Source: Streptomyces sp. WMMB 322 (lineage in GTDB: Bacteria; Actinomycetota; Actinomycetes; Streptomycetales; Streptomycetaceae). Taken from it: DNA of 64,000 nt. Below are positions 10,528-19,391 of this stretch, one piece after another (position 1 is the stretch's first letter; each line of letters begins with the position of its first letter). Below the pieces are notes generated by a model, which did no database searches, had not been told where the DNA came from, and worked only from the letters and a program-made list of their open reading frames with translations. Position numbers and translations under genes: made by a program. The stretch is from contig NZ_FMHI01000011.1 in the NCBI RefSeq assembly GCF_900090145.1, positions 156,599-220,598 of the forward strand, written 5' to 3'.

Positions 10528-11429
10528 CGGGCGCCTCCTTCGTCGGTTCCGGCGCCGCCCGCGCCGCTTCCCCGGTAGCTGTCCCAGACCCAGCCGAGCG
10601 TCCGGCGGGCCATCACACCCACGGCATGCCGGCGGTATGCGGCGCTGCCGCGCACGTCGTCGATGGGGTTGCACGCCCCGGAGCACAGCTCGGCGAACCG
10701 CCGCGCCACCGACGGCGGAAGGGCCTTGCCGCTCTCCCACAGCCCTTCGTCCGCCATGGCGGCGTTCAGGAAGTCCTCGGCCGCCGACGCGCGGAACGGG
10801 GTGGGCGCCGCGGAGCCGACCGCGGCCCGCACCTCGCGCCGCTCGGGGTGCAGTGCGACGGAGAAGCCGCACACGGCGATGACCATGGCGTTGCGGGTTC
10901 CGATCTTGGAGAACTGCTGCGGTCCGCCCGCCTTCTTGATGTGCACCCGCTTGATCAGTTCGTCGTCGGCGAGCACGTTGCGCTTGACGCCGGTGAAGAA
11001 CTCCTCGACGGGGATGCGCCGCGAACCGCGCACGGACTCGGCCTCGATCTCCGCGCCCGCCGTGAGCAGCGGGGGGTGCGAGTCGCCGGCGGGGGACGCG
11101 GCGCCGAGGTTGCCGCCGACGCTGCCCCGGTTGCGGATCTGCGGGGAGCCGACCGTGTGCGCAGCCAGCGCCAGCCCCGGCAGCTCACGCCGGAGGTTCT
11201 CGATGATCCGCGCGTAGGGGACGCACGCTCCGAGGGCCACGTCCTCCTCCCCCGTCTCCCATTCGTGCAGCTCGGTGACGCGGTTCAGGTCCAGCAGCTG
11301 TGCGGGACGGCGCTGGTCGAAGTTGATCTCGACCATGACGTCGGTGCCGCCCGCGATGGGCACGGCGGCCGGGTGCTCGGCCTTCGCGGCGAGCGCCTCC
11401 TCCCACCGGGCGGGACGCAGGAAGTCCAT
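10518..11429 (-). CDS. xanthine dehydrogenase, FAD-binding subunit
   Basis: 303 residues from ATG 11429. First gene of the xdh operon. The FAD-binding motifs VPIAGGTDVMVEINF (about residues 24-38) and IRNRGSVGGNLGAASPAGDSHPPLL (about 97-121) are of the CoxM/XdhA type. The C-terminal half is the CO dehydrogenase flavoprotein C-terminal domain. It passes electrons to NAD+. Its promoter must lie in the 351-base gap shared with the divergent PucR gene, so the pair is probably controlled together. Confidence 0.93.
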   Translation of the reverse strand: MDFLRPARWEEALAAKAEHPAAVPIAGGTDVMVEINFDQRRPAQLLDLNRVTELHEWETGEEDVALGACVPYARIIENLRRELPGLALAAHTVGSPQIRNRGSVGGNLGAASPAGDSHPPLLTAGAEIEAESVRGSRRIPVEEFFTGVKRNVLADDELIKRVHIKKAGGPQQFSKIGTRNAMVIAVCGFSVALHPERREVRAAVGSAAPTPFRASAAEDFLNAAMADEGLWESGKALPPSVARRFAELCSGACNPIDDVRGSAAYRRHAVGVMARRTLGWVWDSYRGSGAGGAGTDEGGARCA

Positions 11430-11780
11430 GGGCTCTTCTCTATTCGCTGTTCGCTTCGGGTCGCTGACGTACGCGGGAGTTTCCGACGTGCTCGGCTCGC
11501 CGGCGCACGTGCCGTGCGGGCGATTCCGGTTCAGTACACCGATGCCTGCCCTGCCGCGGGCAGTCACGGAAACCATGAAGCTCCCGCCCGGTCGCGTCCG
11601 CCGTCTTGTAGATTCGTACGAACACCGTGGAGCACGCTGCTCGCGGCATCGCACGGATCGGACCGGCACCCGGCTCCAGCACCGCCCCGCACCGCCTCTT
11701 TCGCTCCCGGGGCCGCGGCCGGATCGGGCCGGTACCTGTGCGGAGCCAAGACCGACATCCACAGAACGGGGCGAACAACC
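11430..11780. promoter_or_regulatory. divergent xdh / pucR control region with TTCGTACGAA palindrome
   Basis: This 351-base gap holds the promoters of the xdh operon (-) and the PucR-type gene (+). The clearest element is the perfect ten-base palindrome TTCGTACGAA at 11613-11622, preceded by CTTGTAGA. A CTGCCC/GGGCAG inverted repeat lies near 11550. The palindrome is 158 bases before the pucR start and 183 before the xdh start. A PucR or purine-repressor operator is plausible but not shown. No small gene is visible. Confidence 0.4.
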
Positions 11781-13559
11781 ATGCGCCTGCGCGCACTTCT
11801 GGACACGGGCTCTCTCGGCCTGCGCCTCCTCAACGGGGAGGATCAGCTGGACCGGACGGTCGGCGGCGTCATGACCACCGACCTGCGCGACCCCGGCCGC
11901 TACCTGTCGGGGGACGAGCTGGTCCTGACGGGCCTCGCCTGGTACCGGGCGCCGCAGGACGCCGCGCCCTTCGTCCGCATCCTCGTCGCGGCCGGAGTCG
12001 CCGGGCTCGCGGCAGGCGAGGCCGAAATGGGCCACGTCCCGAAGGCCCTGGTGACGGCCTGCGCCGAGCAGGGGCTGCCGCTGTTCGCGGTGACGGAGGA
12101 CGTGGCATTCGCGACCGTCACCGAACACGTACTTCGGCAGGTCTCCACGGAACGGGCCGGTGACCTGGCCGCCGTGGTGGAACGCCACCGCCGGATGATG
12201 TCGTCCGGCCCGTCGGGAGGCGGCCCCGACGTCGTACTCGACCTGCTCGGCTCGGACCTGGACCTGCGGGCGTGGGTGCTGTCCGTGACGGGCCGCACGG
12301 TGGCGGGCCCGGGCGGCAGCGGCTCCGAGAACTGCGGGACCGGCGGCGGTCCGCGCCGGCGCCCCCTGCCACCGCAGGTCCGCTCCCGCCTGGCGGCCGC
12401 GCACCTGACCGCCGCACGAGGGAGGCGGCCCGGCCTCCGCCCGCACCGTGTCAGCGCGGCCGGCACGACGTACTCGCTCTTCCCCGTCCAGGGCACCGGC
12501 CCGCCGCCACGTCCCGCGGGCGAGCCCGCACCGCACGAACCCCCCGGTCTGGCCGACTGGTTCCTCGCCGTTGACGACGACGCGGCCGACTGGCCCGACG
12601 AACGGCTCGACCTCCTGCACGGCGTGACGCAGCTGATCGCCGTCGAACGTGAACGCCGCGACGCGGCCCGTACGGTCCGCCGCCGTCTGGCCACCGAAGT
12701 GCTGGAGCTCCTGCACGCCGGAGCACCGCCCGCCGAGATCGCCGCACGCCTGCGCGTCGCCGCCCCGGTGCTGCTGCCGGGCCTGGGCGGCGCCCCGCAC
12801 TGGCAGGTCGTCGCGGCGCGTCTGGAGGGCCCGCGCCACGGGGACGGCCGGACATGCCGCTCGCTGCTGGAGGAGATCCTTCTCGACCCCCGTGTCACCG
12901 GCGCGGAGACGGCCGACCGCACCGCTGTCGCCCACACCGGCGAGGAGGCCGTCGCCCTGGTGCCGCTGCCCGCGCTCGCGTCCGCCCGCGAGACGGCCGA
13001 CGACGGCGAGACGCCGCAGCCGCGTACACCGCAGAGCCCGGACCGGCCCCACTCCGCCGGGCAGGGCCTCGACGCGGAGACCCTGCTCGCCGCGATCCGC
13101 GAACCCCTCGAACAGGGACTGGGCGACGGCGAACGGCTCACCTTCGGCGTCAGCGCGACCGTGCACTCAGCCGACGGGCTGCACGGCGCGCTCGAAGAGG
13201 CCCGGCACGCACGGCGCGTCGCCGCCGCGCGCGAGGGACGGGTGTGCGCGGCCGGACACCAGGAACTCGCGTCGCACGTGCTCCTCCTCCCCTTCGTCCC
13301 CGACGACGTGCGCCGCGCCTTCACGGCACGCCTCCTTGCACCGCTGCGCGACTACGACCGCCGCCACCGCGCCGAACTGCTCCCCACCCTCGCCGCGTTC
13401 CTCGACGCCGACGGCTCCTGGACGCGCTGCGCCGACGGGCTCCACCTGCACGTCAACACCCTCCGCTACCGCATGAGCCGAATAGAACAGCTCACCGGCC
13501 GCGACCTGTCCCGCCTGGAGGACCGGCTCGACTTCTTCCTTGCGCTGCGGCTGAGTTGA
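11781..13559 (+). CDS. pucR: PucR-family transcriptional regulator of purine catabolism
   Basis: 592 residues from ATG 11781. The N-terminal PucR-like ligand domain covers about residues 1-125 (LRALLDTGSLGLRLLNGEDQLDRTVGGVMTTDL, YLSGDELVLTGLAWY). A variable central region follows, and the C-terminal PucR helix-turn-helix occupies about the last 60 residues (LHVNTLRYRMSRIEQLTGRDLSRLEDRLDFFLALRL). Family members activate purine-degradation genes in response to purine metabolites. Divergent placement against the xdh operon makes that operon the likely target. The central linker is rich in Pro/Gly/Arg. It ends 108 bases before the Uma2 gene. Confidence 0.88.
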   Translation: MRLRALLDTGSLGLRLLNGEDQLDRTVGGVMTTDLRDPGRYLSGDELVLTGLAWYRAPQDAAPFVRILVAAGVAGLAAGEAEMGHVPKALVTACAEQGLPLFAVTEDVAFATVTEHVLRQVSTERAGDLAAVVERHRRMMSSGPSGGGPDVVLDLLGSDLDLRAWVLSVTGRTVAGPGGSGSENCGTGGGPRRRPLPPQVRSRLAAAHLTAARGRRPGLRPHRVSAAGTTYSLFPVQGTGPPPRPAGEPAPHEPPGLADWFLAVDDDAADWPDERLDLLHGVTQLIAVERERRDAARTVRRRLATEVLELLHAGAPPAEIAARLRVAAPVLLPGLGGAPHWQVVAARLEGPRHGDGRTCRSLLEEILLDPRVTGAETADRTAVAHTGEEAVALVPLPALASARETADDGETPQPRTPQSPDRPHSAGQGLDAETLLAAIREPLEQGLGDGERLTFGVSATVHSADGLHGALEEARHARRVAAAREGRVCAAGHQELASHVLLLPFVPDDVRRAFTARLLAPLRDYDRRHRAELLPTLAAFLDADGSWTRCADGLHLHVNTLRYRMSRIEQLTGRDLSRLEDRLDFFLALRLS

Positions 13560-13667
13560 GTGTTCGGCGGCGCCCGGCACTGGGACGAGCCGTCCGTAAC
13601 CTCCGAACCGTGCGTATCGTTGTACCGCGCGGCTGCGCGATCCGGCGCGGCGGGGAGGAGCGTCACC

Positions 13668-14255
13668 GTGACCGTCATGACCGACAGGATCGAGATGACA
13701 GAGCCCGACGAGCTCACCTTGGACGAACTGTTCGAGCGACTGGAGCGGATGCCCGTCCCCGAGGGCTACAAGGTCGAGATCGTCGAGGGGTCCGTGCACA
13801 TGTCGCCACAGCGCTGGACGCACTGGGAAATCATCCGCTGGGTAGTGCGGCAACTGGAAGACCATCTCGGCATGGGAATCGTGACCGGGTCGGATGTCCG
13901 CATCGACTTCCCGGGCCACCTCAACGGCTTCGCCCCCGACCTCGTGAAGATCACTGACGGAGCCGCTCGGGACGCCCGGGGCCTCTTCTCACCCCACGAC
14001 GTCGAGTTCGTGATGGAGGTCATCTCCAAGTCGACCGCTGCGAACGACTACGGGCCCAAGCTGGCGACCTATGCCTCGTCGGGCGTGCCCGCGTATCTGA
14101 TCGTCGACCCCTACATCGGCCGGTGCCGCCTCTTCACGCACCCGAAGGACGGCGAATACGGCCGGGACCTCTCCGTCGACTTCGGAGAGGAGATCGACCT
14201 GTCCGACACGTGGGTGGGCCTGACGCTCTCGACGGAGAACTTCCCCCGCGACTGA
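13668..14255 (+). CDS. Uma2 family endonuclease-like protein (DUF820), intact
   Basis: 195 residues from GTG 13668, with GGAGGAG at 13654-13660 as ribosome site. Uma2 proteins have a PD-(D/E)xK nuclease-like fold, and their cellular role is largely unknown despite many copies per actinomycete genome. Visible are VEIVEGSVHMSP, FAPDLVKI (the Asp), DVEFVMEVISKST (the Glu) and DYGPKLATYASSGVPAYLIVDP, where the lysine completes the set. A broken relative lies at 35664-35909. No toxin, methylase or mobile gene adjoins it. Confidence 0.85.
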   Translation: MTVMTDRIEMTEPDELTLDELFERLERMPVPEGYKVEIVEGSVHMSPQRWTHWEIIRWVVRQLEDHLGMGIVTGSDVRIDFPGHLNGFAPDLVKITDGAARDARGLFSPHDVEFVMEVISKSTAANDYGPKLATYASSGVPAYLIVDPYIGRCRLFTHPKDGEYGRDLSVDFGEEIDLSDTWVGLTLSTENFPRD

Positions 14256-14371
14256 CGGACGGGCGGTCCGGGTCCGCTGCGGCGAGCCATAGGCGCCCTC
14301 GGGCACGCCGACACGGCTGCAACGGCGCAACGGCGTGGCCCCGGCGCCCCGGCACTCGCTCCCGCCCCTGC

Positions 14372-14809
14372 TTACTGCCGGGGCGTCACCGGGATCTCCC
14401 GCAACGGCTGCCCGCCGTCGATGAACAGGCGCCCGTCCGGCGCCAAAGCGGCGGCGATGCGTTCCAGCGCCCGTCGCCCCGCCGCCGGATGGCGGCCGTC
14501 GAGTGCGCCCACACGTACCGCGAAGACGATGTCGAAGGGGGCCTCGCCGGGCTCCCGCACAAAGTCCTCCGCCGCGACCTGCCGGACGGTCATACGGCCG
14601 GAGGCGATCTCCTGGGCCGAGGCCGCCTCGGCCTGGCCGATCGCCTTGGCGGAACGGTCGATCGCCAGGATGTGCCCGCAGGTCAACCGTGCGGCCACGG
14701 CACGCGCGGCCGCTCCCGGTCCGCACCCGATCTCCAGCACTCGCATCTGCGGCGTGAGCGGCAGTGCGTCCACGATCTCGGCGAGGCGGGGTGAGAGATC
14801 TGCTCCCAT
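14372..14809 (-). CDS. short SAM-dependent methyltransferase
   Basis: 145 residues from ATG 14809. The class I methyltransferase motif I VLEIGCGPGAAARAVA (about 24-39) and the acidic residue of motif II in LAIDRS (about 48-53) are clear, as is motif IV FDIVFAVRVGAL. The protein ends soon after motif V (LAPDGRLFIDGGQPL), shorter than most class I enzymes, but close relatives of this size are common in streptomycetes. It converges on the Uma2 gene. Substrate unknown. Confidence 0.75.
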   Translation of the reverse strand: MGADLSPRLAEIVDALPLTPQMRVLEIGCGPGAAARAVAARLTCGHILAIDRSAKAIGQAEAASAQEIASGRMTVRQVAAEDFVREPGEAPFDIVFAVRVGALDGRHPAAGRRALERIAAALAPDGRLFIDGGQPLREIPVTPRQ

Positions 14810-14979
14810 ATCTCCACGCTACGCCTCGTTCGTCGGGTGAGCCGGTCCCGGAATCCGGGCTGCGACCGTCATCGGCCGTGCTGCGGTCCGGTCCCGGCGC
14901 ATCTGCGCCGAAGGGCCCCGCGGCTGCCGTTCCGGGGCGACCGCGTCCACCGCGGCGGAGGGCCGTCGGGGACAGCCCC

Positions 14980-16221
14980 TCAGTGGTCGGCGTCGCTGCC
15001 GATGTAGAGCCCGGCGACGGCGCGGCCCGCCTTCGCGGACCGCGTCATGCGCCGCAGCCTGGCCGCCGCCGTCCCGGCCTTGAACGGGTCGCCGGAGGAC
15101 GGGCCGTGCACGATCTCCGAGACCCACCGGTTGAAGTCCTGGTACTGCCACACCCGCCTCAGGCAGGCGTCGGAGTAGCCTTCCAGGCCGCTCTCGTCGC
15201 CCTCCCGGTAGTACGCGCGGAAGGCGTCGGCCAGCAGCAGCGCGTCGTTCAGCGCGAGATTCATGCCCTTCGCCGCCACGGGCGCCACGAGGTGCGCGGC
15301 GTCACCGGCGAGATGCAGCCGGCCGTAAGTCATGGGTTCCACGACGTAGTTGTGCATGTCGAGCACGCGGCGCTCGACCACTTCCCCCTCGTTGAGCGGC
15401 GGAGCGTCCCGTGCGCCGAGCCGGGTGCGCAGTTCGCTCCAGACGCGCTCGTGCGGCCAGTTGTCCGGGGAGTCCCCCGGCGGGCACTCCAGGTAGTAGC
15501 GGGTGACCTGCGGTCCGCGGGCCATGTGCGCCGCGAACCCCTGCGGGTGGAGCCCGAAGACGACCCTTTCCGCGGACGGCGGCGCCTCGGCCAGCAGCGC
15601 CAGCCAGCCCACTCCCAGATCGTGCCGGAAGATCTCGACGCCGCCCTCCGGTATCGCAGCCCGCGAGGAGCCCCGGGCGCCGTCGCAGCCGGCGACGAAG
15701 TCGCAGGCCACGGTGCGCTGTTGCCCGGTCTCCGCATCGGTGTACGAGACGGAGGGACGGTCGGTGCGTATGCCGTGCACCTCGACGTCCCCGGCGCCGA
15801 ACCGTACGTCGCCGCCCGCCTCGTCGGCGAAGGCACGCACCAGGTCGGTCACGAGGAACTGCTGCGGGTAGACGATGTGGCGGTTTCCGGAGAGCTCCCC
15901 GTAGCGGAAGACGTGGCGCGTCCCGTCCATCCTGAACTCGCAGTCGCCCTGCGCCTCCGCCCCGAGCAGACCTGGCCCGGCCAGGCCTCGCCGCTCCAAG
16001 GCCCGTACGGCCCACTCCTCCAGGAAGCCCGCCCGCGGCAGCGCCTCGATCAACTCCCGGCTCTCGGCCTCCAGCAGCACGCAGGGGACGCCCTCGGCGT
16101 GGAGCAGATTCGCGAGAGTGAGCCCCGCGGGCCCGGCGCCGACGATGACGACGGAAGTCCTCTCGCCGCCCGGCGAGGAGGTGGGCGTGGAGGCACCCGC
16201 GTCCTGCTGCTCCGGAACCAC
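14980..16221 (-). CDS. pobA: FAD-dependent aromatic hydroxylase, PobA-like
   Basis: 413 residues from GTG 16221, with GGGAGG six bases upstream. All three flavoprotein hydroxylase fingerprints are present: GAGPAG near residue 28 in VVIVGAGPAGLTLANLL, the DG motif in CDFVAGCDGARGSSR, and GRLHLAGDAAHLVAPVAAKGMNLALND near residue 315. Overall pattern and length fit 4-hydroxybenzoate 3-monooxygenase, which makes protocatechuate using NAD(P)H and oxygen. No protocatechuate pathway genes are nearby, so a related aromatic substrate is possible. An inverted repeat at 16262-16287 may control it. Confidence 0.8.
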   Translation of the reverse strand: MVPEQQDAGASTPTSSPGGERTSVVIVGAGPAGLTLANLLHAEGVPCVLLEAESRELIEALPRAGFLEEWAVRALERRGLAGPGLLGAEAQGDCEFRMDGTRHVFRYGELSGNRHIVYPQQFLVTDLVRAFADEAGGDVRFGAGDVEVHGIRTDRPSVSYTDAETGQQRTVACDFVAGCDGARGSSRAAIPEGGVEIFRHDLGVGWLALLAEAPPSAERVVFGLHPQGFAAHMARGPQVTRYYLECPPGDSPDNWPHERVWSELRTRLGARDAPPLNEGEVVERRVLDMHNYVVEPMTYGRLHLAGDAAHLVAPVAAKGMNLALNDALLLADAFRAYYREGDESGLEGYSDACLRRVWQYQDFNRWVSEIVHGPSSGDPFKAGTAAARLRRMTRSAKAGRAVAGLYIGSDADH

Positions 16222-16261
16222 GCGAACCTCCCGAACGAAGCGTCAACCACCGGGCAGGCGC

Positions 16262-16287
16262 CCAAGATTAGAGCAGCGTGATCTTGG
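16262..16287 (-). promoter_or_regulatory. inverted repeat upstream of the PobA-like gene
   Basis: CCAAGAT (16262-16268) and ATCTTGG (16281-16287) are perfect seven-base arms around 12 bases, 41 bases upstream of the hydroxylase start. Spacing and position fit a dimeric regulator site. No regulator gene is adjacent. Confidence 0.4.
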
Positions 16288-16364
16288 TGTACAGCGGCAC
16301 CGGGAAGGTGCGGCAGGACCCGCGGAAGCGCCGTCGCCACGCCGCGGCGGGCCGCACCCCACTC

Positions 16365-16526
16365 CTACGTCAGCAGCAGCCGCCAGGCCGCGGCCGCCGC
16401 CATCACGACGGTGAGCACGGTCAGTACGAGCATCCCCACTGCCACAGCCCTGCCACTGCCACCGTTACTGCCTCGGCTGCCATTCTCCGGACCGCCGTCC
16501 CCGGGCATCCGGTGCTCACCGTCCAC
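16365..16526 (-). CDS. small single-pass membrane protein (hypothetical)
   Basis: A 53-residue frame from GTG 16526 with GAGGGGAGG just upstream. The first 25 residues are Gly/Ser/Asn-rich, then about 20 hydrophobic residues (VGMLVLTVLTVVMAAAAAW) form one membrane segment, with a short tail ending RLLLT. I do not recognise the family. Ribosome site, membrane segment and position in a gap of more than 400 bases favour a real gene, but the frame is short and the ribosome-site spacing is tight. Confidence 0.4.
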   Translation of the reverse strand: MDGEHRMPGDGGPENGSRGSNGGSGRAVAVGMLVLTVLTVVMAAAAAWRLLLT

Positions 16527-16664
16527 GGGCCTCCCCTCGGTATCGGCCTGGTGCCCCGTGCACCCGTCCAAGGGTCTCCGCGAGGGGACCGGTACGTACA
16601 GGAGACTCTGGGCCAACCGGGCGAAGCATGTGCGATACCGCCACGGGAGCGCGATCATCGGGCC

Positions 16665-17243
16665 ATGGACATCACCCTTCGCCTCGCACAGCAGCCCGAA
16701 GCCGACGAGCTGCTCAGCCGCAGCCCCCTCGCGGTCATGACCGGCATGCTGCTCGACCAGCAGGTGCCGATGGAGTGGGCGTTCACGGGGCCGTACACCA
16801 TCGCCCGGCGCATGGGCGGGGACGACCTGGACGCGCACGCGATCGCCGCGCACGACCCGGAGGAGTTCGCGGCGCTGTTGTCGCAGAAGCCGGCCGTGCA
16901 CCGTTACCCCGGCTCGATGGCCGGACGTGTCCAGCAGCTGTGCCAGTACCTCGTCGACCACTACGACGGCGACGCGAGCGCGGTGTGGCGCGACGTGCCC
17001 ACCGGCGCCGAAGTGCTCAAGCGCCTCAACGCCCTGCCCGGCTACGGCAAGCAGAAGTCCCAGATCCTCCTCGCCCTGCTGGGCAAGCAGATGGGCGTGA
17101 CCCCCGAGGGCTGGCGCGAGGCCGCAGGCCCGTACGGCGACGCCGACGCACACCGCTCGGCCGCCGACATCACGGGACCGGAGACGCTGGATCAGGTCCG
17201 GGCGTTCAAGCAGGAGGCCAAGCGGGCCCGGAAGAATACGTAA
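16665..17243 (+). CDS. HhH-GPD family base-excision repair-like protein
   Basis: 192 residues from ATG 16665. The fold is that of the endonuclease III/AlkA glycosylase superfamily: SPLAVMTGMLLDQQVPMEWAFTGPYTIARR at the N-terminus and LNALPGYGKQKSQILLALLGKQMGV, a hairpin-helix-hairpin with GYGKQK, at about residues 123-148. The catalytic Asp of the glycosylases and any iron-sulfur cysteines are not evident, so activity is uncertain. Close homologues are widespread in actinobacteria. It stands alone between a small - ORF and the TPR-like gene. Confidence 0.8.
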   Translation: MDITLRLAQQPEADELLSRSPLAVMTGMLLDQQVPMEWAFTGPYTIARRMGGDDLDAHAIAAHDPEEFAALLSQKPAVHRYPGSMAGRVQQLCQYLVDHYDGDASAVWRDVPTGAEVLKRLNALPGYGKQKSQILLALLGKQMGVTPEGWREAAGPYGDADAHRSAADITGPETLDQVRAFKQEAKRARKNT

Positions 17244-17297
17244 ATGGCGGGCTCCGGTGGCCCCGCGGTTGGCAATCAGGGGCACCGAGTAAAACTT

Positions 17298-17313
17298 TGT
17301 GAACTGATTCACA
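17298..17313 (+). promoter_or_regulatory. TGTGAA-CTGA-TTCACA inverted repeat
   Basis: TGTGAA (17298-17303) and TTCACA (17308-17313) form a perfect six-base inverted repeat in an AT-rich patch 87 bases before GTG 17400. It resembles the compact operators used by GntR-type and similar dimeric regulators. It most likely controls the TPR-like gene. Which protein binds is unknown. Confidence 0.45.
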
Positions 17314-17399
17314 GTAAACCCTTGGCCGGGTCCCGCACTCCGTGCTGAGATGCGCTCACATCCGGCTCGAAGCTCAACGGTGCGCTTGGGAGGGCAACT

Positions 17400-18257
17400 G
17401 TGGCGGAAACCGCCATGTCACGTTCGGTACGGCTGGAGACCGAGGGCGGCGAACCGTCTCCGGTCTTCGGTGCTGGCGCACCGCCGGAAGGGCCGGGCAG
17501 GGTCTCGCCGGTGGACGGGGCGGTGTGGCGGTTGCGCTCACGCGGCTGCTGGGAGGACGCGGCCGCACTCCTGGAGCCGTACGCGGCGACGGACACGGCG
17601 GCCTCGCTGCGACGGGCGGCGCTCCTGGTGGAAGCGTGCATGTTCACCAGCGTCGGCTGGGACGCGGCGGAGTCGGCGCTGCGGGCGGCGGAGGCGCTCG
17701 CCCAGGACGACGAGGAGCGCGGTGCCGCCGCGTGCGAACGGGGCCAACTCGCCTACACGGCAACGGTTCTGGGTGTCCGCGACCGCTCGGACGAGGCGCG
17801 CGCAGCGCTGGGCAGGGCCGCGGCTCTGCTGCCTCCGACCGCACGCGGACGGGCCATGCTGGACTACCGGCGCGGGCTGCTCGCCGAACACCTCAGTGAC
17901 ACACCGCAGTCGGCACTGGCCGCGTACCGGCGTGCGCACGCCGCGGCGGCCGCCCTCGACGACCTGCTGCTGTGCTCCTTCACCTGGCGGCATCTGGCCG
18001 GGCTCGCGCTGCGGGAGGGCGAAGTGGCCGAGGCGCGGCACGGTTTCACCGAATCGCTGCGGCTGCGTGAGGAGTTGGGCTTCCTGGTCGGCATGGCGCC
18101 GGCGCTCACGGCGCTGGCGGAGGTGGAGCCGGAACCGGAGGCGACGCGGCTGCGCGCGGAGGCCGGACGTCTCTTCCGGCTGCTCGGCGGCGTTCCGACA
18201 TGGCTGGCCGGACAGCTTCCGTCCGTTCCGCCGGTTCCCCCGGTACCTCCGGCCTGA
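17400..18257 (+). CDS. TPR-like helical repeat protein, function unknown
   Basis: 285 residues from GTG 17400, with GGAGGG a few bases upstream; ATG 17415 is an alternative start. The region of about 40-260 is alanine-rich helical repeats of TPR type (WEDAAALLEPYA, AAESALRAAEAL, SALAAYRRAHAAAAALDDL, EVAEARHGFTESLRLREELG). It ends in a PPVPPVPPA tail next to a DNA tandem repeat. No enzyme motif, signal peptide or membrane segment is seen. Such proteins are scaffolds or regulators, and the partner is not visible from context. Confidence 0.6.
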   Translation: MAETAMSRSVRLETEGGEPSPVFGAGAPPEGPGRVSPVDGAVWRLRSRGCWEDAAALLEPYAATDTAASLRRAALLVEACMFTSVGWDAAESALRAAEALAQDDEERGAAACERGQLAYTATVLGVRDRSDEARAALGRAAALLPPTARGRAMLDYRRGLLAEHLSDTPQSALAAYRRAHAAAAALDDLLLCSFTWRHLAGLALREGEVAEARHGFTESLRLREELGFLVGMAPALTALAEVEPEPEATRLRAEAGRLFRLLGGVPTWLAGQLPSVPPVPPVPPA

Positions 18258-18261
18258 ACGA

Positions 18262-18300
18262 GGTTGGACCCGCCCGTGGTTGGACCCGCCCGTGGGTTGA
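18262..18300 (+). repeat. 16-bp tandem repeat between convergent genes
   Basis: GGTTGGACCCGCCCGT occurs twice in exact tandem (18262-18277, 18278-18293), followed by a broken third copy. It lies just after the stop of the TPR-like gene, in the 126-base gap to the convergent GntR gene. Probably slippage-derived, with no evident function. Confidence 0.6.
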
Positions 18301-18383
18301 ACACGCCCTCCCCGCACGGGCACTGACGCGACACGAAGCGGGCGCCGGTGCCTCGCGGGACGGCCCGGCCGAACGCGTCTCCG

Positions 18384-19277
18384 TCAGGCGGTCACGTGTG
18401 CGCGCATGAGATGTTCGACCGCGGCGAGGTCCCGGTCGCACAGCGCGTCCAGCAGAACCATGTGGTCGGAGGCGTCCCGGAGCAGTTCCTCGGCGCGCAG
18501 TGAACGGGCGGCGGGGGCCGGGCGGCGCTGGGCCCGGCGCTGTATGTCGGCGGCCACGGCGACGAGTTGGCGGTTGCCGGTCAGTTCCAGCAGCGCGCAG
18601 TGGAAGGCGCAGTCCGCATCGGCATAGGCGGCCCGGTCGCCGCGCCGGGCGACCGTCAGGGCTTCGTCGGCGTACGGACGGAGGCTCTCCCAGCACTCGG
18701 GAGGCATCCCCCGGGCCGTGTCCAACACCGACGGGATCTCCAACAGGGCCCGTATCTCGGCGAGTTCGGCCACGTCCCGGTCGCTGCACACCGCCACCCG
18801 GAAGCCGCGGTTGGGCACGGTCTCGACGGCTCCCTCGCACGCCAGGCGCTGCATCGCCTCCCGTACGGGCGTCGCCGAGACGCCGAGCCGTTCCGCGAGC
18901 CCCGGCGCCGAGTAGACCTCGCCGGGGGCGAGTTCCCCGGAAAGCAGGGCCTCGCGCAGGGCCTTGAGCACCTGCGCGCGCACGGAGTACCGCTCGGGCT
19001 GCTTCACGGGGCGGGCACGCCGGAAGCGGGACGGGCGCCCGCCGGGCAGCCGGGACTCCGGGACCTGCCCGGCCGCACCGGACCCCTCCGGTTCACCGGG
19101 CGTGACGGCGCCCGTCGCCGGCGGCGCCGGCTCGCTGTGCACATGCTCGCCCCGTGCCCCCTGGTCACCGGCCCCCGCCGGGTGCTGCTGTCCGGCCGGG
19201 GCCGGAAGAGGGGGGCGTTGGGGTTGGAGTGCGGCATCTCCCGCGGGTACGGGCGCATCCGCTGCGGTCTGCTCCAT
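18384..19277 (-). CDS. GntR-family transcriptional regulator (FCD type)
   Basis: 297 residues from ATG 19277, with GGAGGG upstream. Residues 1-90 are a Pro/Gly/Ala-rich disordered extension. The winged helix follows (SVRAQVLKALREALLSGELAPGEVYSAPGLAERLGVSATPVREAMQRLACEGAVETVPNRGFRVA), then an all-helical FCD effector domain (VAELAEIRALLEIPSV, DADCAFHCALLELTGNRQLV). FCD regulators sense carboxylates, sugar acids or fatty acyl compounds. The target is unclear; it is divergent from the FhuF-like gene, which has its own iron box. The inverted repeat at 17298-17313 is a possible site. Confidence 0.85.
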   Translation of the reverse strand: MEQTAADAPVPAGDAALQPQRPPLPAPAGQQHPAGAGDQGARGEHVHSEPAPPATGAVTPGEPEGSGAAGQVPESRLPGGRPSRFRRARPVKQPERYSVRAQVLKALREALLSGELAPGEVYSAPGLAERLGVSATPVREAMQRLACEGAVETVPNRGFRVAVCSDRDVAELAEIRALLEIPSVLDTARGMPPECWESLRPYADEALTVARRGDRAAYADADCAFHCALLELTGNRQLVAVAADIQRRAQRRPAPAARSLRAEELLRDASDHMVLLDALCDRDLAAVEHLMRAHVTA

Positions 19278-19345
19278 GTGCCCTCCAGGTCTCGCTGTGA
19301 ACCATAGGCGGACCCGGCGCGAGATCAAACCTTCGCGACATCGGC

Positions 19346-19364
19346 TAAGGTAAGGCTAACCTGC
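19346..19364 (+). promoter_or_regulatory. iron box (DmdR/IdeR-type operator)
   Basis: TAAGGTAAGGCTAACCTGC matches 15 of 19 positions of the actinobacterial iron box TTAGGTTAGGCTAACCTAA. It lies 27 bases before ATG 19392 of the FhuF-like gene. By family knowledge the iron-loaded DmdR1/IdeR repressor binds here and shuts the gene when iron is plentiful. Confidence 0.85.
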
Positions 19365-19391
19365 TGATGTTCGTCGATCGGTGGTCCGCCC

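Noticed and set aside
10515..11780. Upstream extension of the PucR frame
   Set aside because: Overlaps the FAD subunit of xanthine dehydrogenase on the other strand; PucR homology begins at ATG 11781.
14372..16221. Methyltransferase plus hydroxylase considered as part of a natural-product cluster
   Set aside because: No synthase, carrier protein, regulator or transporter typical of a biosynthetic cluster adjoins them.
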